DNA of 64,000 nt from Streptomyces cathayae (GCF_029760955.1 NZ_CP121682.1:1-64000); one strand, 5' to 3'; positions 54,828 through 64,000 are shown, counted from the stretch's first letter. The notes: generated by a model from the letters alone, not told the origin. Translations and numbers: made by a program.

Positions 54828-57071
54828 CTACTCTCCGTTGTCGACGTCGGTGACGGTGCCGTCCTTGATGTAGCGGGCGAGGTTGAGCTCCGGCGCGTCG
54901 AACCGGTCGCGGATCTCCTCGCCCCACAGGACGGTCTGGGTGCCCTCGTGCTTGACCAGGCCGGGGTTGATGCCGAGCTTGAAGCCGCCGGGCAGCGGCT
55001 TGCCGTCCCGGTAGGGCAGGAAGTCCAGCGGGCTGGTGCCGTCGGTGGCGTAGACGACGCAGTCGGACAGGATCGCGACCGGGTAGTGGCCGGTGAACGC
55101 CGCGTGCTTGACGATCTTGCGGTGCAGGTTGATGCGGGTGCGGGAGATGACCGCCGCGCGGATGTCCGGCCGCCAGGTGGGGCGGGACAGCGCGCGCCAC
55201 GGCTCGCCGGGCCGCCAGCCCTCGCCGCGCGGGCGCTCGCGGAGCTTGCCCAGGCCGCCCTTGACCGTGGCCTTGATCGCCGAGACGACGATCGCCAGCT
55301 GGGGGTCGCGCTGCTTGTGGCCGTCCATGGCCGCCAGGAAGTCGGCCGGGGAGAGGTCCGCGTGCACGCCGAGGTCGGCCATCGTGGCCAGGTAGGCGTC
55401 GCGCAGCCGCTGGTACCAGCCGTCCAGGTAGCGGCCGTTCTCGTACCGCACCCACGCCTCGATCGGGCGCACCTCGTAGCCCAGCTCCGCCGCGTAGGCG
55501 ACGGTGGGTGTCGCATACCAGGCCGGGCCCTTGGGGCGCTCGCCCGTGGGCGTGAACGGGCTGGGCAGCAGGCCGGCGTCCAGCTCCGTCCACGTGTCCT
55601 TGCCGACCTTCACGCGGGACAGGTCGACGTGGGACAGGTCCACCAGCCAGCTGCCGGGCAGCTTCGGATCGAACACCGGGTGGGTGACGTGCGTCGGCGC
55701 GCCGAGGCCGACGTTCAGGCCGTTGGCGCCGGCGGCGAAGGCCATGTTCACGTCGATGCCGACCAGGTGGCGGCGCAGGCATTCGGCATCGGTCATCGGG
55801 CGTGCCCAGTCGTAGGCCTCCTCGAAGAGCTTCTCCGCCGGGCCGCGCACGTGAAAGCGCGGCAGGTCCGCCAGGAGCGGGTGCCCGTCCGGGGCCTCGC
55901 ACGGCGCCGGGTCGACCGGGTCCTTGCCCAGGCTGTTGGGGTGGTGCTCGGAGTGCCGCTTGCCGTCGGCGTCGGGCTCGGAGGCCCGGGTCGGCGGGTG
56001 CAGCGCGGTCATCAGCTCCAGGCCGGTGACGGCGGTGGAGCCGCGCGGCGTCATCACCTGCGACGCGTACACGCCCAGCACGTGGGCGAGGTCCGCCGGC
56101 GGCAGCTGTCCGGCCCCGCCCCAGTGGCGGGTGTCGAGCGCGTGCCAGGACGGGATGCACAGCTGGACGCAGGCCCGCTCCGAGCCCTGCGCGGGGCGGT
56201 AGATCCGCGCCCACGGCCCGAACCCGCGCTTGGTGAGCTTCCAGTCGGCACGGGCCAGTTGCTTGATGACCTTATGGCCCTCGGGGATCCGCCCGGCGAG
56301 CCGCTCCTCATCGGTGAGGGCGGCCGGCAGGCCGTAGCGCTCCAGGGCAGCCTCGGTGAGCACGAGCAGTGGGTCGGCGTCCTTGCCCGGCCCGGACAGC
56401 TTCGGCTGCCCGAGCCGTGCCTCCGTGAGCGTCCAGTCGACCAGGGACGGGAGGGACCTGGCGGGCACGTTCAGGACCAGGCCGCCGGTGCAGTACGCCA
56501 GCACCTGCCCGTCCTCGACGTCGACGACCGCGAGCGGCCCGTTCTCGAAGCGCGCGTCGGCGCCGCCCGCCGGGGTGCCGGCCGGGGCCGTCTTCCGCGT
56601 GCCCGGGCGGCACGGCGTCGACGGCGGCCCGGTGGTGCGCGCCGGACGCGGCGCGGCCGCCGGAGCAGCGGCGACGAGGGCGGGGCTGGTCTGGGTGTTC
56701 TCGGTTGCGGTCATGTCCGCAGCGTCGGATGCCGGGCCTGTGGACAGAGTCTGCGATTCCGCCGGGGCGGGCGTCGCGGTGAACGCGGCCGGCACGGCAG
56801 TGTCTTGGACGGGCGCGGCCGTGTCGACCGGGGCGGGGTAGAGCTCCGCGAGCTGCGTGAGCAGCCGCGCGTACGCCTCACGCTCCGGCGGGCGGGGCTC
56901 GGTCTTGCCGGACTCCCAGGCGCTCACCGTGGCACGGCGCACCTTCAGCGCGGCGGCCACCTCGTCCAGTGTCAGGCCGTGCGCGGTACGCAGTCGCTTG
57001 CGCTCCTTCGCCGGCGGCAGCGGAGAGCGGGACGCGACCAGTGCGTCGACCGCGTCGAACAGCTCGGACAT
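54828..57071 (-). CDS. tap: Telomere-associated protein Tap
   Basis: 747 residues from ATG 57071, chosen because AGGAGG lies 6 bases upstream. The N-terminus has an XRE-like HTH (residues ~20-60: LRTAHGLTLDEVAAALKVRR, ATVSAWESGKTEPRPPERE), an Ala/Pro-rich linker, and a large conserved domain (EDGQVLAYCTGGLVLNVPAR, DWKLTKRGFGPWARIY, WARPMTDAECLRRHLVGIDV) with DLSHVDLSRV and WVRYENGRYLDGWYQR. Tap binds the 3' telomere overhang and recruits Tpg. Length matches known Tap proteins (about 740). Confidence 0.88.
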   Translation of the reverse strand: MSELFDAVDALVASRSPLPPAKERKRLRTAHGLTLDEVAAALKVRRATVSAWESGKTEPRPPEREAYARLLTQLAELYPAPVDTAAPVQDTAVPAAFTATPAPAESQTLSTGPASDAADMTATENTQTSPALVAAAPAAAPRPARTTGPPSTPCRPGTRKTAPAGTPAGGADARFENGPLAVVDVEDGQVLAYCTGGLVLNVPARSLPSLVDWTLTEARLGQPKLSGPGKDADPLLVLTEAALERYGLPAALTDEERLAGRIPEGHKVIKQLARADWKLTKRGFGPWARIYRPAQGSERACVQLCIPSWHALDTRHWGGAGQLPPADLAHVLGVYASQVMTPRGSTAVTGLELMTALHPPTRASEPDADGKRHSEHHPNSLGKDPVDPAPCEAPDGHPLLADLPRFHVRGPAEKLFEEAYDWARPMTDAECLRRHLVGIDVNMAFAAGANGLNVGLGAPTHVTHPVFDPKLPGSWLVDLSHVDLSRVKVGKDTWTELDAGLLPSPFTPTGERPKGPAWYATPTVAYAAELGYEVRPIEAWVRYENGRYLDGWYQRLRDAYLATMADLGVHADLSPADFLAAMDGHKQRDPQLAIVVSAIKATVKGGLGKLRERPRGEGWRPGEPWRALSRPTWRPDIRAAVISRTRINLHRKIVKHAAFTGHYPVAILSDCVVYATDGTSPLDFLPYRDGKPLPGGFKLGINPGLVKHEGTQTVLWGEEIRDRFDAPELNLARYIKDGTVTDVDNGE

Positions 57072-57127
57072 GGAACACCTCCTGACCGGCACCCTACCCC
57101 GTGAACCGTAAGGATCGCGTACTTTCA

Positions 57128-57146
57128 CCGTACGAACTGCGTACGG
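57128..57146. promoter_or_regulatory. Palindrome upstream of tap
   Basis: CCGTAC-N7-GTACGG lies 57 bp before the tap start, among other CGTAC-containing half-sites (GCGTAC at 57116). It may be an operator, perhaps for Tap's own HTH domain. Confidence 0.45.
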
Positions 57147-57284
57147 ACTGCGATCGGCGGGTGACGTGACGTTTCAAGCGGTGTCCTGGGCCGACCTCGC
57201 GCAGCGAGGGTCGAGCGTGGCCGCCGAAGATCGGTGGCCACTGGGGTTTCTCACCGAAGGTTGAGTGGAGTGGGGCACCGGAGA

Positions 57285-58009
57285 TCACGGACGTCGCGCC
57301 AGGAAGACAAACTCCCTTCCTGGGCGATCGGGCGCATCGCGAACCTCCTCCACCACGTCTCCACGCGCGACCAGATCCCGCCCGACCTCCTCCCGCCCGC
57401 GGAAACGCAGCGTCGAATCCGACGTCAGCACCTGTCCGTCCACTGCGAACCTGTCGGTCCGGCGGAACGTCACCAGAGGCCGGCTCGCCTCGAGCGGCCG
57501 AACCCAGCTCTCGACGGAGCCGACACCGGGGATCTCGGTCACACGGTAGGAGTTCTCGCGGGTCCACTCTTTTCAGGCGCGTCTGGCCGGATCGCGCGTC
57601 TCGAAGACCAGCTGCCCGCCGGGCCGCAGTGCTTCGCGGGCTCCCTCCAGCGTCTTGTGCCATGCCGGCGGATCAGCGATGGCCTGGGCGACGTTCGCTG
57701 TCATCGTCGCGAGGTCGACCTGCAGCGGTGGGAGGTCTGTCGCGTCACCGCAGATCCAGCGCACACGCTCACTGCCCGGCTTGGCCCGGGCGACGTCGAG
57801 GACGCCCGGGCGGGATCCACGCCGACGACCTCGATCCCGCGGTCGGCCAGGAGAAGTGCGAACACCCCTGTGCCGCAGCCGATGTCCAGTACTCGTTGCG
57901 CCTCGAACTCCTCCGCCATCTCCAGGTACGCGTCGAGGTCGCTGCGGTCGGGGTCGAGCGGATCGTAGATCGCGGCGAGTCGTGGATGCGCGAAGCAGTC
58001 GTCAGCCAT
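57285..58009 (-). pseudogene. Class I SAM-dependent methyltransferase, frameshifted
   Basis: From ATG 58009: MADDCFAHPRLAAIYDPLD, then the SAM-binding motif I RVLDIGCGTGVFALLLADRG and acidic loop VVGVDPA. An indel near 57820 shifts to RWICGDATDLPPLQVDLATM (motif II) and ALRPGGQLVFETRDPARR (motif III/post II). Another near 57580 leads to RENSYRVTEIPGVGSVESWV and the end REFVFLARRP at 57285. About 242 residues when repaired. Small-molecule-type methyltransferase (UbiE/Methyltransf_25-like); substrate unknown. Confidence 0.72.
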
Positions 58010-58239
58010 GCGGTTGAACGTATGCGGAGCCGGGCCCGGACAGCTGCCGAGTTCGCCGACGGTCCCCCCGCGGCATCGGCGCTCCGTGCCGATCAATCTT
58101 CGCTGTCGCAGGACAGATGCTCCCGAGCCGCCGGGCCGGCCTCTGTTCACGAACCGACCGGTTACTGGACACCGAGCCCCGGCGCACTCCTGGCGTCCGG
58201 CGGGTCTGGCCGTTCGGCCCCGGCGAACCCGCCGTCGAC

Positions 58240-58990
58240 GGGACTGCTGATGACCAGGTGCGGATTCACGCCAGTCGGGGCCAAGAGCGTCGACGTATTC
58301 CTCGAACCGGGGCGACTTCACGAGCCCGGTGACGACCGCCAGTACCGGCAGGTCGTTGGCCTCGCGGAGTTTGGTGAGACCCCGATAAGCCAGAAGCGTC
58401 ATGGGGAGGCACACGAACGCCCCCAGCGGGTCTGACCGGGTGGCCAGGACACAGCTCAGGACGGCGCCGGCCAGGCCTACGTCCACCCTGAGGTCGGCTT
58501 CTGCTACGAGCCGGCCGCAGTCTCCGTACCTGTCCCTGCTTGCGGTGCACAAACGCGTGCGTAGCTGCGGCAGGTCCTGCAGCAGGTTCTCCACAGCCTC
58601 TTTGACGAGCTCCGGAGATGGATGCGGCTCTTTGCAGATGACCCTGTCCTCGCAGTACTTGCTGAGTCTCTTCACCGCCATCTTGGTCAGCTCGCCCGTA
58701 GCCCCGAGGCCGGCCAGACCTCCGGCGAGCGACTCCAGCTGTGACCGCACGCCCCGGCCGTCCAAAGGCACGGCAACAAGGAAAGCGGCAAGAAAAACGG
58801 TCAGGGCGCCCCGAAGCCAGCGACTGAAGAATCCCGGCGGGGGACCTCCAGAACGCTTCCCCTGAGGTACGCGAGAAAGGCCCCGGCCGCCAGAACGACC
58901 GGCTTGCCCAGCCGGTGCGCCGCGTCGTGGAGCGGCTGCAACTGCTGCCCGGCTTCGGACCTGCTCGGGATGCTGTCACCTGATACTCCA
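58240..58990 (-). pseudogene. Hypothetical membrane-associated protein, frameshifted
   Basis: Frames join as SRSEAGQQLQPLHDAAHRLG, KPVVLAAGAFLAYLRGSVLE (hydrophobic), then after an indel near 58800 FFLAAFLVAVPLDGRGVRSQ, LESLAGGLAGLGATGELTKM, AVKRLSKYCEDRVICKEPHP and LTKLREANDLPVLAVVTGLV. Two or three hydrophobic segments (also AGAVLSCVLATRSDPLGAFV) suggest a membrane protein. No family recognised. The 3' limit is uncertain. Confidence 0.4.
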
Positions 58991-59081
58991 GCCGTAGATC
59001 GTGATCTTGTTGCTGGAGGGCGGTGGAGAGGGGGCCGCCGTCGGTCGTCGACGAGATCGAGCCGGGCAGCAGAGGCGTCCG

Positions 59082-59486
59082 CTACTCGAGTCCTCCGAGA
59101 CGGCGGGCATCTTTGATCTCGCGGAGCCCGGCAGCCGTCATCGGGGTCCACTCCCTCCTCTGCCCAGCGGTATGGAGGGCGGCTCCAACCTCGCTGAGCT
59201 TCGCGGAGGACAACACGCCCGCCCGCTCGATCAGGTCGTCCCGGGCGACAGTGGTCAGCCAGGTGCAAGGAGTAAAGCCTGGACGCGGGAACGCGAACCG
59301 CAGCACGCCTTCGAAGGGCAGCCCTTCCCGGGCGCCTATCGCCACTTCAACGCCCAGGCCGCTGATGTCGACGCCCGCCGGCGCAACGACCTGCATGACC
59401 TGGAACCCGGATGACTCGTCGTCCGACAGCAGCACGACCGGGCGTCGCTCGTCGAAGTCGACCCACCAGACTTCGCCGCGTTGCAT
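59082..59486 (-). CDS. MazF/PemK-family toxin (endoribonuclease)
   Basis: Intact 134-residue protein from ATG 59486, preceded by GGAGG. The N-terminal strand QRGEVWWVDFDERRPVVLLS is the MazF signature (RGEIWWVxF...RPxVVLS). Later features are VQVVAPAG-type strands (FQVMQVVAPAGVDISG), the arginine/threonine region TPCTWLTTVARDDLIERAG and a C-terminal helix (SSAKLSEVGAALHTAGQR). MazF toxins cut mRNA and are held by an antitoxin encoded just upstream. No antitoxin frame is seen between 59487 and the IS701 relic; it may have been deleted. Confidence 0.75.
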   Translation of the reverse strand: MQRGEVWWVDFDERRPVVLLSDDESSGFQVMQVVAPAGVDISGLGVEVAIGAREGLPFEGVLRFAFPRPGFTPCTWLTTVARDDLIERAGVLSSAKLSEVGAALHTAGQRREWTPMTAAGLREIKDARRLGGLE

Positions 59487-59616
59487 GTGTCCTCCTGGTA
59501 CGAGTCGGCGGGCGGACGCTGCGTGCCCGAGCGGGACACCGGATGCGGCCCCGCCTTCGCACGTCGTGACCGAGGGGGTGGTGAAGACGGGTGCGGCCAC
59601 CGGTGATCATCGGTGT

Positions 59617-60195
59617 GTGAAGACTGAAGATCATGCGGTAGCCGCGGGTCATAGCGTAGGCCCTGTCCGCTGGCAGGAGGCGTTCGAGGTCGTGATGGGC
59701 CGGATAGCGGGCCGGTTCGCGCGGGTTGAACCCCGGCGCCGGGTGCGGGACTTGGTGCTGGGGCTGCTGTCGGACCTGCCGCGCAAGAACTGCTGGAGCA
59801 TCGCCGAGTGGGCCGGGGAAGCGAATCCGGACGGCATGCAGCACCTGCTCGGCCGGGCCAGGCGGGATGCCGACACCGTGCGCGACGACGTGCGTGAGTA
59901 CGTACCGGAGCACCCGCAGGACAAGAATGCGGTGCTGGTGGTCGATGAGACCGGGGATGTGAAAAAGGGCACGCACACCGTCGGTGTCCAGCGCCAGTAC
60001 ACCGGCACCGCCGGGAGGATCGAGAACTCCCAGGTCGCCGTCTACCTCGTCTACGCGGGCCGCCGCGGACACGCGGCAGTGGACCGTGAGCTGTACATCC
60101 CGCGCTCGTGGACGTGCGACCCGGCCCGCCGCCGGGCCGCCGGCCGCTCCGGCCGGGTCACCGGCCGCTCGCAGCGCATCCTCGGCCACCCGTGA
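59617..60195 (+). pseudogene. IS701-family transposase, C-terminally truncated
   Basis: Begins at GTG 59617: WQEAFEVVMGRIAGRFARVE, SDLPRKNCWSIAEWAGEANP, GMQHLLGRARRDADTVRDD, then VLVVDETGDVKKGTHTVGVQ (first catalytic Asp), RQYTGTAGRIENSQVAVYLV and RELYIPRSWTCDPARRR. IS701 enzymes have about 400 residues; similarity stops near residue 170 (about 60125) and the rest is GC-rich filler. The second Asp and the Glu are absent. Confidence 0.78.
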
Positions 60196-60415
60196 GACAG
60201 GGCGACCACCACCGCACCGGGCAGCCCCGACGAGACGGCGGCGCCCGGCGCGGGAGGCCCCGCACCGGGCACACACAGGATCCCCCTGGACGGGTACACC
60301 ACCAGGCACCGCCGGCAGCGTCCGCCGCGGTCCGCGGTGAACCCCCTCCCCCGGCCCGCCCGGGCGGCACACCGCAAGTACGCCGCCCGGACGGACCCGC
60401 CCACGGCCCGGCCGC

Positions 60416-60763
60416 TCACCTGACACAGGCAAGCCGGCTCACCCACTGGGACAGCGTGAGCGAAGCGGCCGGAGCCCCTCGGGCCGCACCGTGCCGGCGG
60501 CGACGATGCCGCGAACCACGGCCGCAGCCGGCCGCCCCGGACGGGGACGACGCCCGCGGCCGGCCCGGGCCGTCCGCCAGGGCCCTGCGAAGACAGGACA
60601 GGTGCGCGGCCACGGCCGCGAGACAGTGATGCTCGTCCCGGCACTCGGCACAGGCCGCCAGATGGGCGCGGACCGCGCTCGTCTCCCCGGGGTCCAGGAC
60701 GTTGAGGGCGTGTCCTTCCAGCAGGTCACCGATGATGCGGCAATCCCGGGAGGCAGTGAACAT
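60416..60763 (-). CDS. Zinc-finger (zf-HC2) anti-sigma-like small protein
   Basis: Intact 115-residue frame from ATG 60763. CRIIGDLLEGHALNVLDPGE is followed by AVRAHLAACAECRDEHHCLA with the H-x3-C-x2-C zinc motif of zf-HC2/RsrA-type anti-sigma factors. No transmembrane helix follows; the C-terminus is Gly/Arg/Ala-rich. No sigma gene is adjacent, so its partner is unknown. The C-terminal half may be out of frame. Confidence 0.55.
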   Translation of the reverse strand: MFTASRDCRIIGDLLEGHALNVLDPGETSAVRAHLAACAECRDEHHCLAAVAAHLSCLRRALADGPGRPRASSPSGAAGCGRGSRHRRRRHGAARGAPAASLTLSQWVSRLACVR

Positions 60764-61019
60764 GGCAGGTCCCTTCGTGCAGGGGTGGCGATCACCCCGT
60801 CCACGGGGCCGGTGTCCGGCCGGCACAACCGGTACACGGCTCCGTTCCATGACCTCACCATCGCCCGGCAACGGCCCCCCGCGCATCGTCCCCGCGCAGC
60901 AATTCCCGGCTACCACGACCGCAGTACCCGACAGCCCCACCCACCACAGCCCCACCCACGCCAGGGCCACGACGCGCTCCCCGCCAGGGCCACGACGCGC
61001 TCCGCGGCCACGCCGGCAC

Positions 61020-61715
61020 TCACCCGGACACCGCAGGACGAACCGCCCCCGTCACCGGGCTGACCACACCGCACTGATAGGCGATGACCACCAGCTGGGC
61101 CCGGTCACGGACGGCCAGCTTGGTCATGGCCCGGTTGACATGGGTCTTGGCCGTCAACGGGCTGAGGAACAGACGCTCGGCGATCTCCTCGTTCGACAGT
61201 CCCAGCGCGACAAGCCCCAGAACATCGCGCTCCCGCCGCGTCAGGCACTCCAGCCGCTCGTGCACGGCCGCCGTGCACGGTTCCGGCTGCGCCAGAAACC
61301 GCCTGATCAGCCCCCGGGTCGCCGCAGGCGACAGCAGCGCGTCCCCTGCGGCCACCGTACGGACGGCCTCGAGCAGCTCCCCGGGCCGGGCACCCTTGCC
61401 GAGAAAGCCGCTCGCCCCGGCCCGCAGAGCCTCCGCCACGTACTCGTCGTCCTCGAAGGTGGTCAGGATCAAAACCTTCACCGCCGAGAGATCCCCCGCC
61501 TCACCGATCAGCCGCGTGGCGGCCAGCCCGTCCATCTCCGGCATCCGGATGTCCATCAGGATCACATCCGGATGCCGCGCCCTCGCCAGCTCCACCGCCT
61601 CCCGGCCGTCGGACGCCTCACCCACCGTCTCCATGTCGTCGGCGGAATCGAACAGCATCCTGAAAGTGCCCCGCAGCAGGGCCTGGTCATCGGCCAGCAG
61701 TACCCGGATCGTCAT
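61020..61715 (-). CDS. LuxR/NarL-family response regulator
   Basis: Intact 231-residue protein. Receiver domain: RVLLADDQALLRGTFRML (acidic pocket), phosphorylated Asp in PDVILMDIRMPEMDG, LILTTFEDDEYVAEALRAGA and LGKGARPGE (conserved Lys). C-terminal GerE HTH: LTRRERDVLGLVALGLSNEE and LFLSPLTAKTHVNRAMTKL. The start at 61715 is preferred over 61721 because it overlaps the kinase stop as ATGA. It would act as the DNA-binding output of the kinase encoded directly upstream. Confidence 0.9.
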   Translation of the reverse strand: MTIRVLLADDQALLRGTFRMLFDSADDMETVGEASDGREAVELARARHPDVILMDIRMPEMDGLAATRLIGEAGDLSAVKVLILTTFEDDEYVAEALRAGASGFLGKGARPGELLEAVRTVAAGDALLSPAATRGLIRRFLAQPEPCTAAVHERLECLTRRERDVLGLVALGLSNEEIAERLFLSPLTAKTHVNRAMTKLAVRDRAQLVVIAYQCGVVSPVTGAVRPAVSG

Positions 61716-62935
61716 GCCCATCCCTCCCCGGCGTCCCGCCCGACCGGTGCCACGACGGCCGCACCCGGCCGCAGCGGCAGTTCGGCGGTCACGGTGAACC
61801 CCCCGCCGGGACGCGCCGCGGCCTCCAGCTTTCCCCCGACGCTGGCCGCACGCTCACGCATCCCGATCAGCCCGTGACCGGTCCCGGAAGGGGGCCTGTC
61901 CGGCCGGGCACACCCGTCGTCCTCGACCGTGACCGTCAGCCACTGGGGCCGGTAGTGCAGACAGAGACGGGCGTGATCGGCCCCGGCGTGCTTGCGCACA
62001 TTCGTCAGGGCCTCCTGCACGATGCGGTACGCGGCCAGATCCACCGCCGGCGCCGGCGGCCCGGCCACACCGCGCCGCGTATACCCGACGGACAGGCCCA
62101 CCCGCCCGAAGGACGCCAGCAGCTCCGGCACCTGCGCCAGACCCGGCATCGGATCCCGCGGCGCCCGCGGATCATCGGACTGCCGCAGCAGACCCACGGT
62201 CACCCGGAGTTCCTCCAGCGCGGACCGACTGGTGTCCCGGATGCCCTCCAACGCGGTCACCAACTGCTCCGGCCGCCGCTCCACCAGGTGAACAGCAACA
62301 CCGGCCTGCGCATTGATCAAGGCGATATGGTGCGCGACCACATCATGCAACTCGCGCGCGATCCGGATCCGCTCGGCCGCCACCCGCTGCCGCGCCTCCT
62401 GCTCACGCGTCCGCTCCGCATACTCCGCCCGTTCCTCCACCGCCGCCACATACGCGCGACGCGAACGCACCCCGTCCCCCACCGCGGCAGGCAGCGCCGT
62501 CCAGGCCACCATCGCCACGTTGTCCCCGAGCCATGACCGGGAGCCGAACACCACACCCGCCCCCACCAGCAGAGCGGCCGACGCCGACGCCACCACCCAC
62601 GTCGTCCGCCGGTCGGTCCGGACCGCCACGGTGTAGACGGACACAATGACCGGACTCGTCACCAACGGACTCTCCCGCACCCCGAGCACCTGAAAACCCA
62701 CCCCGCACACAAGCGCGACGGCCAGGACACCGAACGGGTGACGACGACGCCACAACAACGCAAAACAACAGACCCCCGCCAGCACCACAGCAGCCGGACG
62801 GACCGCCACCCGGTGCTCCTGCGGGATGACGGAGGCCGCCGCCACCGACAGCACGAACAACACCACCGGCCCCAGCACATCCAGCGTCCCGAGCGGAGCA
62901 CCCGCCCCCCGCCGCCAACCGCTGATCACCACCAT
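61712..62935 (-). CDS. Sensor histidine kinase (HisKA_3 type)
   Basis: 407 residues from ATG 62935. The N-terminus has about four to five membrane helices (LDVLGPVVLFVLSVAAASVI, PAAVVLAGVCCFALLW, PFGVLAVALVCGVGFQVLGV, VVASASAALLVGAGVVFG) with little extracytoplasmic sequence. Then the dimerisation/phosphorylation motif IRIARELHDVVAHHIALINA (phospho-His in ELHD) and the ATPase: YRIVQEALTNVRKHAGADHA (N box), VEDDGCA, GTGHGLIGMRERAASVGG (G box). Coupled to the response regulator by a 4-bp overlap. Typical Streptomyces NarL-type pair; the signal is unknown. Confidence 0.9.
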   Translation of the reverse strand: MVVISGWRRGAGAPLGTLDVLGPVVLFVLSVAAASVIPQEHRVAVRPAAVVLAGVCCFALLWRRRHPFGVLAVALVCGVGFQVLGVRESPLVTSPVIVSVYTVAVRTDRRTTWVVASASAALLVGAGVVFGSRSWLGDNVAMVAWTALPAAVGDGVRSRRAYVAAVEERAEYAERTREQEARQRVAAERIRIARELHDVVAHHIALINAQAGVAVHLVERRPEQLVTALEGIRDTSRSALEELRVTVGLLRQSDDPRAPRDPMPGLAQVPELLASFGRVGLSVGYTRRGVAGPPAPAVDLAAYRIVQEALTNVRKHAGADHARLCLHYRPQWLTVTVEDDGCARPDRPPSGTGHGLIGMRERAASVGGKLEAAARPGGGFTVTAELPLRPGAAVVAPVGRDAGEGWA

Positions 62936-63064
62936 GCCACCACCGTAGAACCGACACCCGGACACCGCCGACCCAGCCGACACCGAACACCACCGCGGAG
63001 ACATCCGATCGGGCGATGACAACGACAACCCGCACAGCCCCACCACCACCCCAGGACCCGGCAC

Positions 63065-63885
63065 AGGACGGCCGAATGCCGATACCCGACGCCAAGGCTC
63101 GATCCCGAAGCCCCGGAGCCTGAGCGGGCTCTTTGAAGACGCCGCGATACAGATCCAGGCGAAGCCGGTGGGCAGCGGCCCGCCCACCTCCAGTCGGGAG
63201 GTGTGGCTCCCGTCCGCCTGCCGCTGGGCCCGCAGGAACACCGCGCCTTCTGCCGGTGGCTTCTTGTGGAGGCTGTGGGCGAGGTCGAATAGGTGGGCGA
63301 CAAGCAGGACCTTGACGCCGGAATCGAGAAGGGCGCGGGTGATCTGCCGGGCGATCTCGGCCCCCTCTCGCTCGTTGGTCGCCGCGAAGGACTCGTTGAA
63401 CAGCACCATCGCCCCGGACATCACGAGGTCCGCGATGCCGCTCATCCGGGACAGCTCCTCGTCCAGCTTGCCGCTCTCCATCTCCGCGTCCTCCTCGCGC
63501 CAAAAGTGCGTGAACAGCCACGCACGGACGTCCGCCGCGAAGGAGTAGGCGGATACGAACATGTCCGCCTGCATCATCAGCTGCGCCACTCCGACGCTGC
63601 GCAGGAACGTGGATTTGCCGCCCGCATTGGCCCCGGTGATCACCAGCAGTGGCACCCCGTCGGCGTCGACGTCGTTGCCGACCACCCGCTCCTTGCGGCG
63701 CAGACTCAGGCGGGGGTCGTAGAGGCCGCGGCAGCTCAGGGCGGGCGCTCCAGCGGGCAGAGCTGTGGGGAAGGGGAAGCAGAGCGGCTCCTGCTCGGCC
63801 GCAAGCCGCTGATGGAGGTGCAGGCAGCCCACGTAGAAGCCGAGTTGGGTGCGGTTCCTCTCGAGTGACGGCCGCGATCAAGTGG
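63065..63885 (-). pseudogene. MutS-like DNA-binding ATPase, N-terminally truncated
   Basis: The frame reads LERNRTQLGFYVGCLHLHQR, LVITGANAGGKSTFLRSVGV (Walker A), MMQADMFVSAYSFAADVRA, KLDEELSRMSGIADLVMSGA, MVLFNESFAATNEREGAEIA (Walker B region) and VKVLLVAHLFDLAHSLH. This is the ATPase domain of MutS-related proteins without the mismatch-binding part. An in-frame stop at about 63886 cuts off the 5' end. A frameshift near 63150 separates the last ~30 residues (DLYRGVFKEPAQAPGLRDRA). A relic. Confidence 0.65.
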
Positions 63886-64000
63886 TGAGGTCGTAGTTCC
63901 GCTGGTGAGTGCATCAGGCGGCATGCCGAAAACCATGCGGCGGGGAACCGCGCCGCGTCGGGCCACTGGGCCGGTGAGCAACGCCATGGCTGAGTACGAA
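63886..64000. other. Right edge, no recognisable gene
   Basis: Nothing with family similarity was recognised in the last 115 bases; a frame on the minus strand enters from the edge but is too short to judge. Confidence 0.3.

Noticed and set aside
52456..56214. A very long open frame on the minus strand across sigma factor, Cas3 relic, tpg and tap.
   Set aside because: It is a shadow of tap and the relics in another frame, Pro/Arg-rich and without any family features; only its last ~150 codons (the sigma factor) are real.
53709..57104. A long open frame on the plus strand opposite tap and tpg (over 1100 codons).
   Set aside because: Antisense to two well-recognised genes; its Gly/Ala/Val/Arg composition is the usual mirror of high-GC coding DNA.

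Overview
The window looks like subtelomeric DNA from a linear Streptomyces-type replicon (chromosome arm or linear plasmid). The DNA is very GC-rich with strong GC bias at third codon positions. It carries a tpg/tap pair (terminal protein and telomere-associated protein) at 54.3-57.1 kb, actinobacterial families (Lrp, TerD, mycothiol-type DinB, ECF sigma/anti-sigma), and many insertion-sequence (IS) copies and relics. No rRNA, tRNA or CRISPR array was recognised.

Layout. 0-3.9 kb: a fatty-acyl/aromatic-type catabolic cluster (solute-binding lipoprotein, enoyl-CoA hydratase, two-domain VOC protein, flavin reductase, TetR, MaoC hydratase) with three matching TetR-type operators. 4-5.5 kb: three transposase relics (rve-type, IS6, IS5). 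5.7-20 kb: accessory island core, with a UvrD-like helicase operon, small HTH proteins, two paralogous coiled-coil/winged-helix proteins, a coupled two-gene unit (MerR-like HTH protein plus a 649-residue unknown), and a large helicase with helicase-associated (HA) repeats split by an intact IS3 element. 20.3-27 kb: a Tn7/Tn5053-like transposition module in the order tniQ-tnsA-tnsB-tnsC, with tniQ split by a second IS3 element. 27.2-33.4 kb: a CBASS anti-phage locus (CD-NTase, E2, E1, JAB peptidase, and a nuclease-SAVED effector upstream), with a divergent glycine-rich membrane protein inside it. 33.7-48 kb: IS elements and relics, acyl-CoA oxidase, XRE regulator, TerD, an Lrp/dialkylglycine-decarboxylase pair and a 2H phosphoesterase. 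48.5-51.5 kb: a His-rich peptide, an ABC exporter and a protein kinase in one unit. 51.5-53 kb: sigma/anti-sigma pair. 53.1-54.1 kb: a decayed Cas3-like fragment containing a 262-bp tandem duplication. 54.3-57.1 kb: tpg/tap. 57.3-64 kb: methyltransferase, MazF-type toxin, truncated IS701, zinc-finger anti-sigma-like protein, a LuxR-type two-component system and a truncated MutS-like ATPase.

How genes work together. In CBASS the CD-NTase makes a nucleotide signal, E1/E2/JAB act on the CD-NTase C-terminus, and the SAVED domain senses the signal to activate a DNA nuclease. The neighbouring transposition module gives a plausible way this defence island moved. Tap and Tpg would cap the linear DNA ends.

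A caution runs through the whole window. Many genes are broken by single-base indels, mostly one missing base in short G/C runs, while start/stop overlaps between neighbours stay intact once the frame is restored. Some or many of these breaks may be sequence errors rather than real decay. I label broken frames as pseudogene and state the reconstructed reading.
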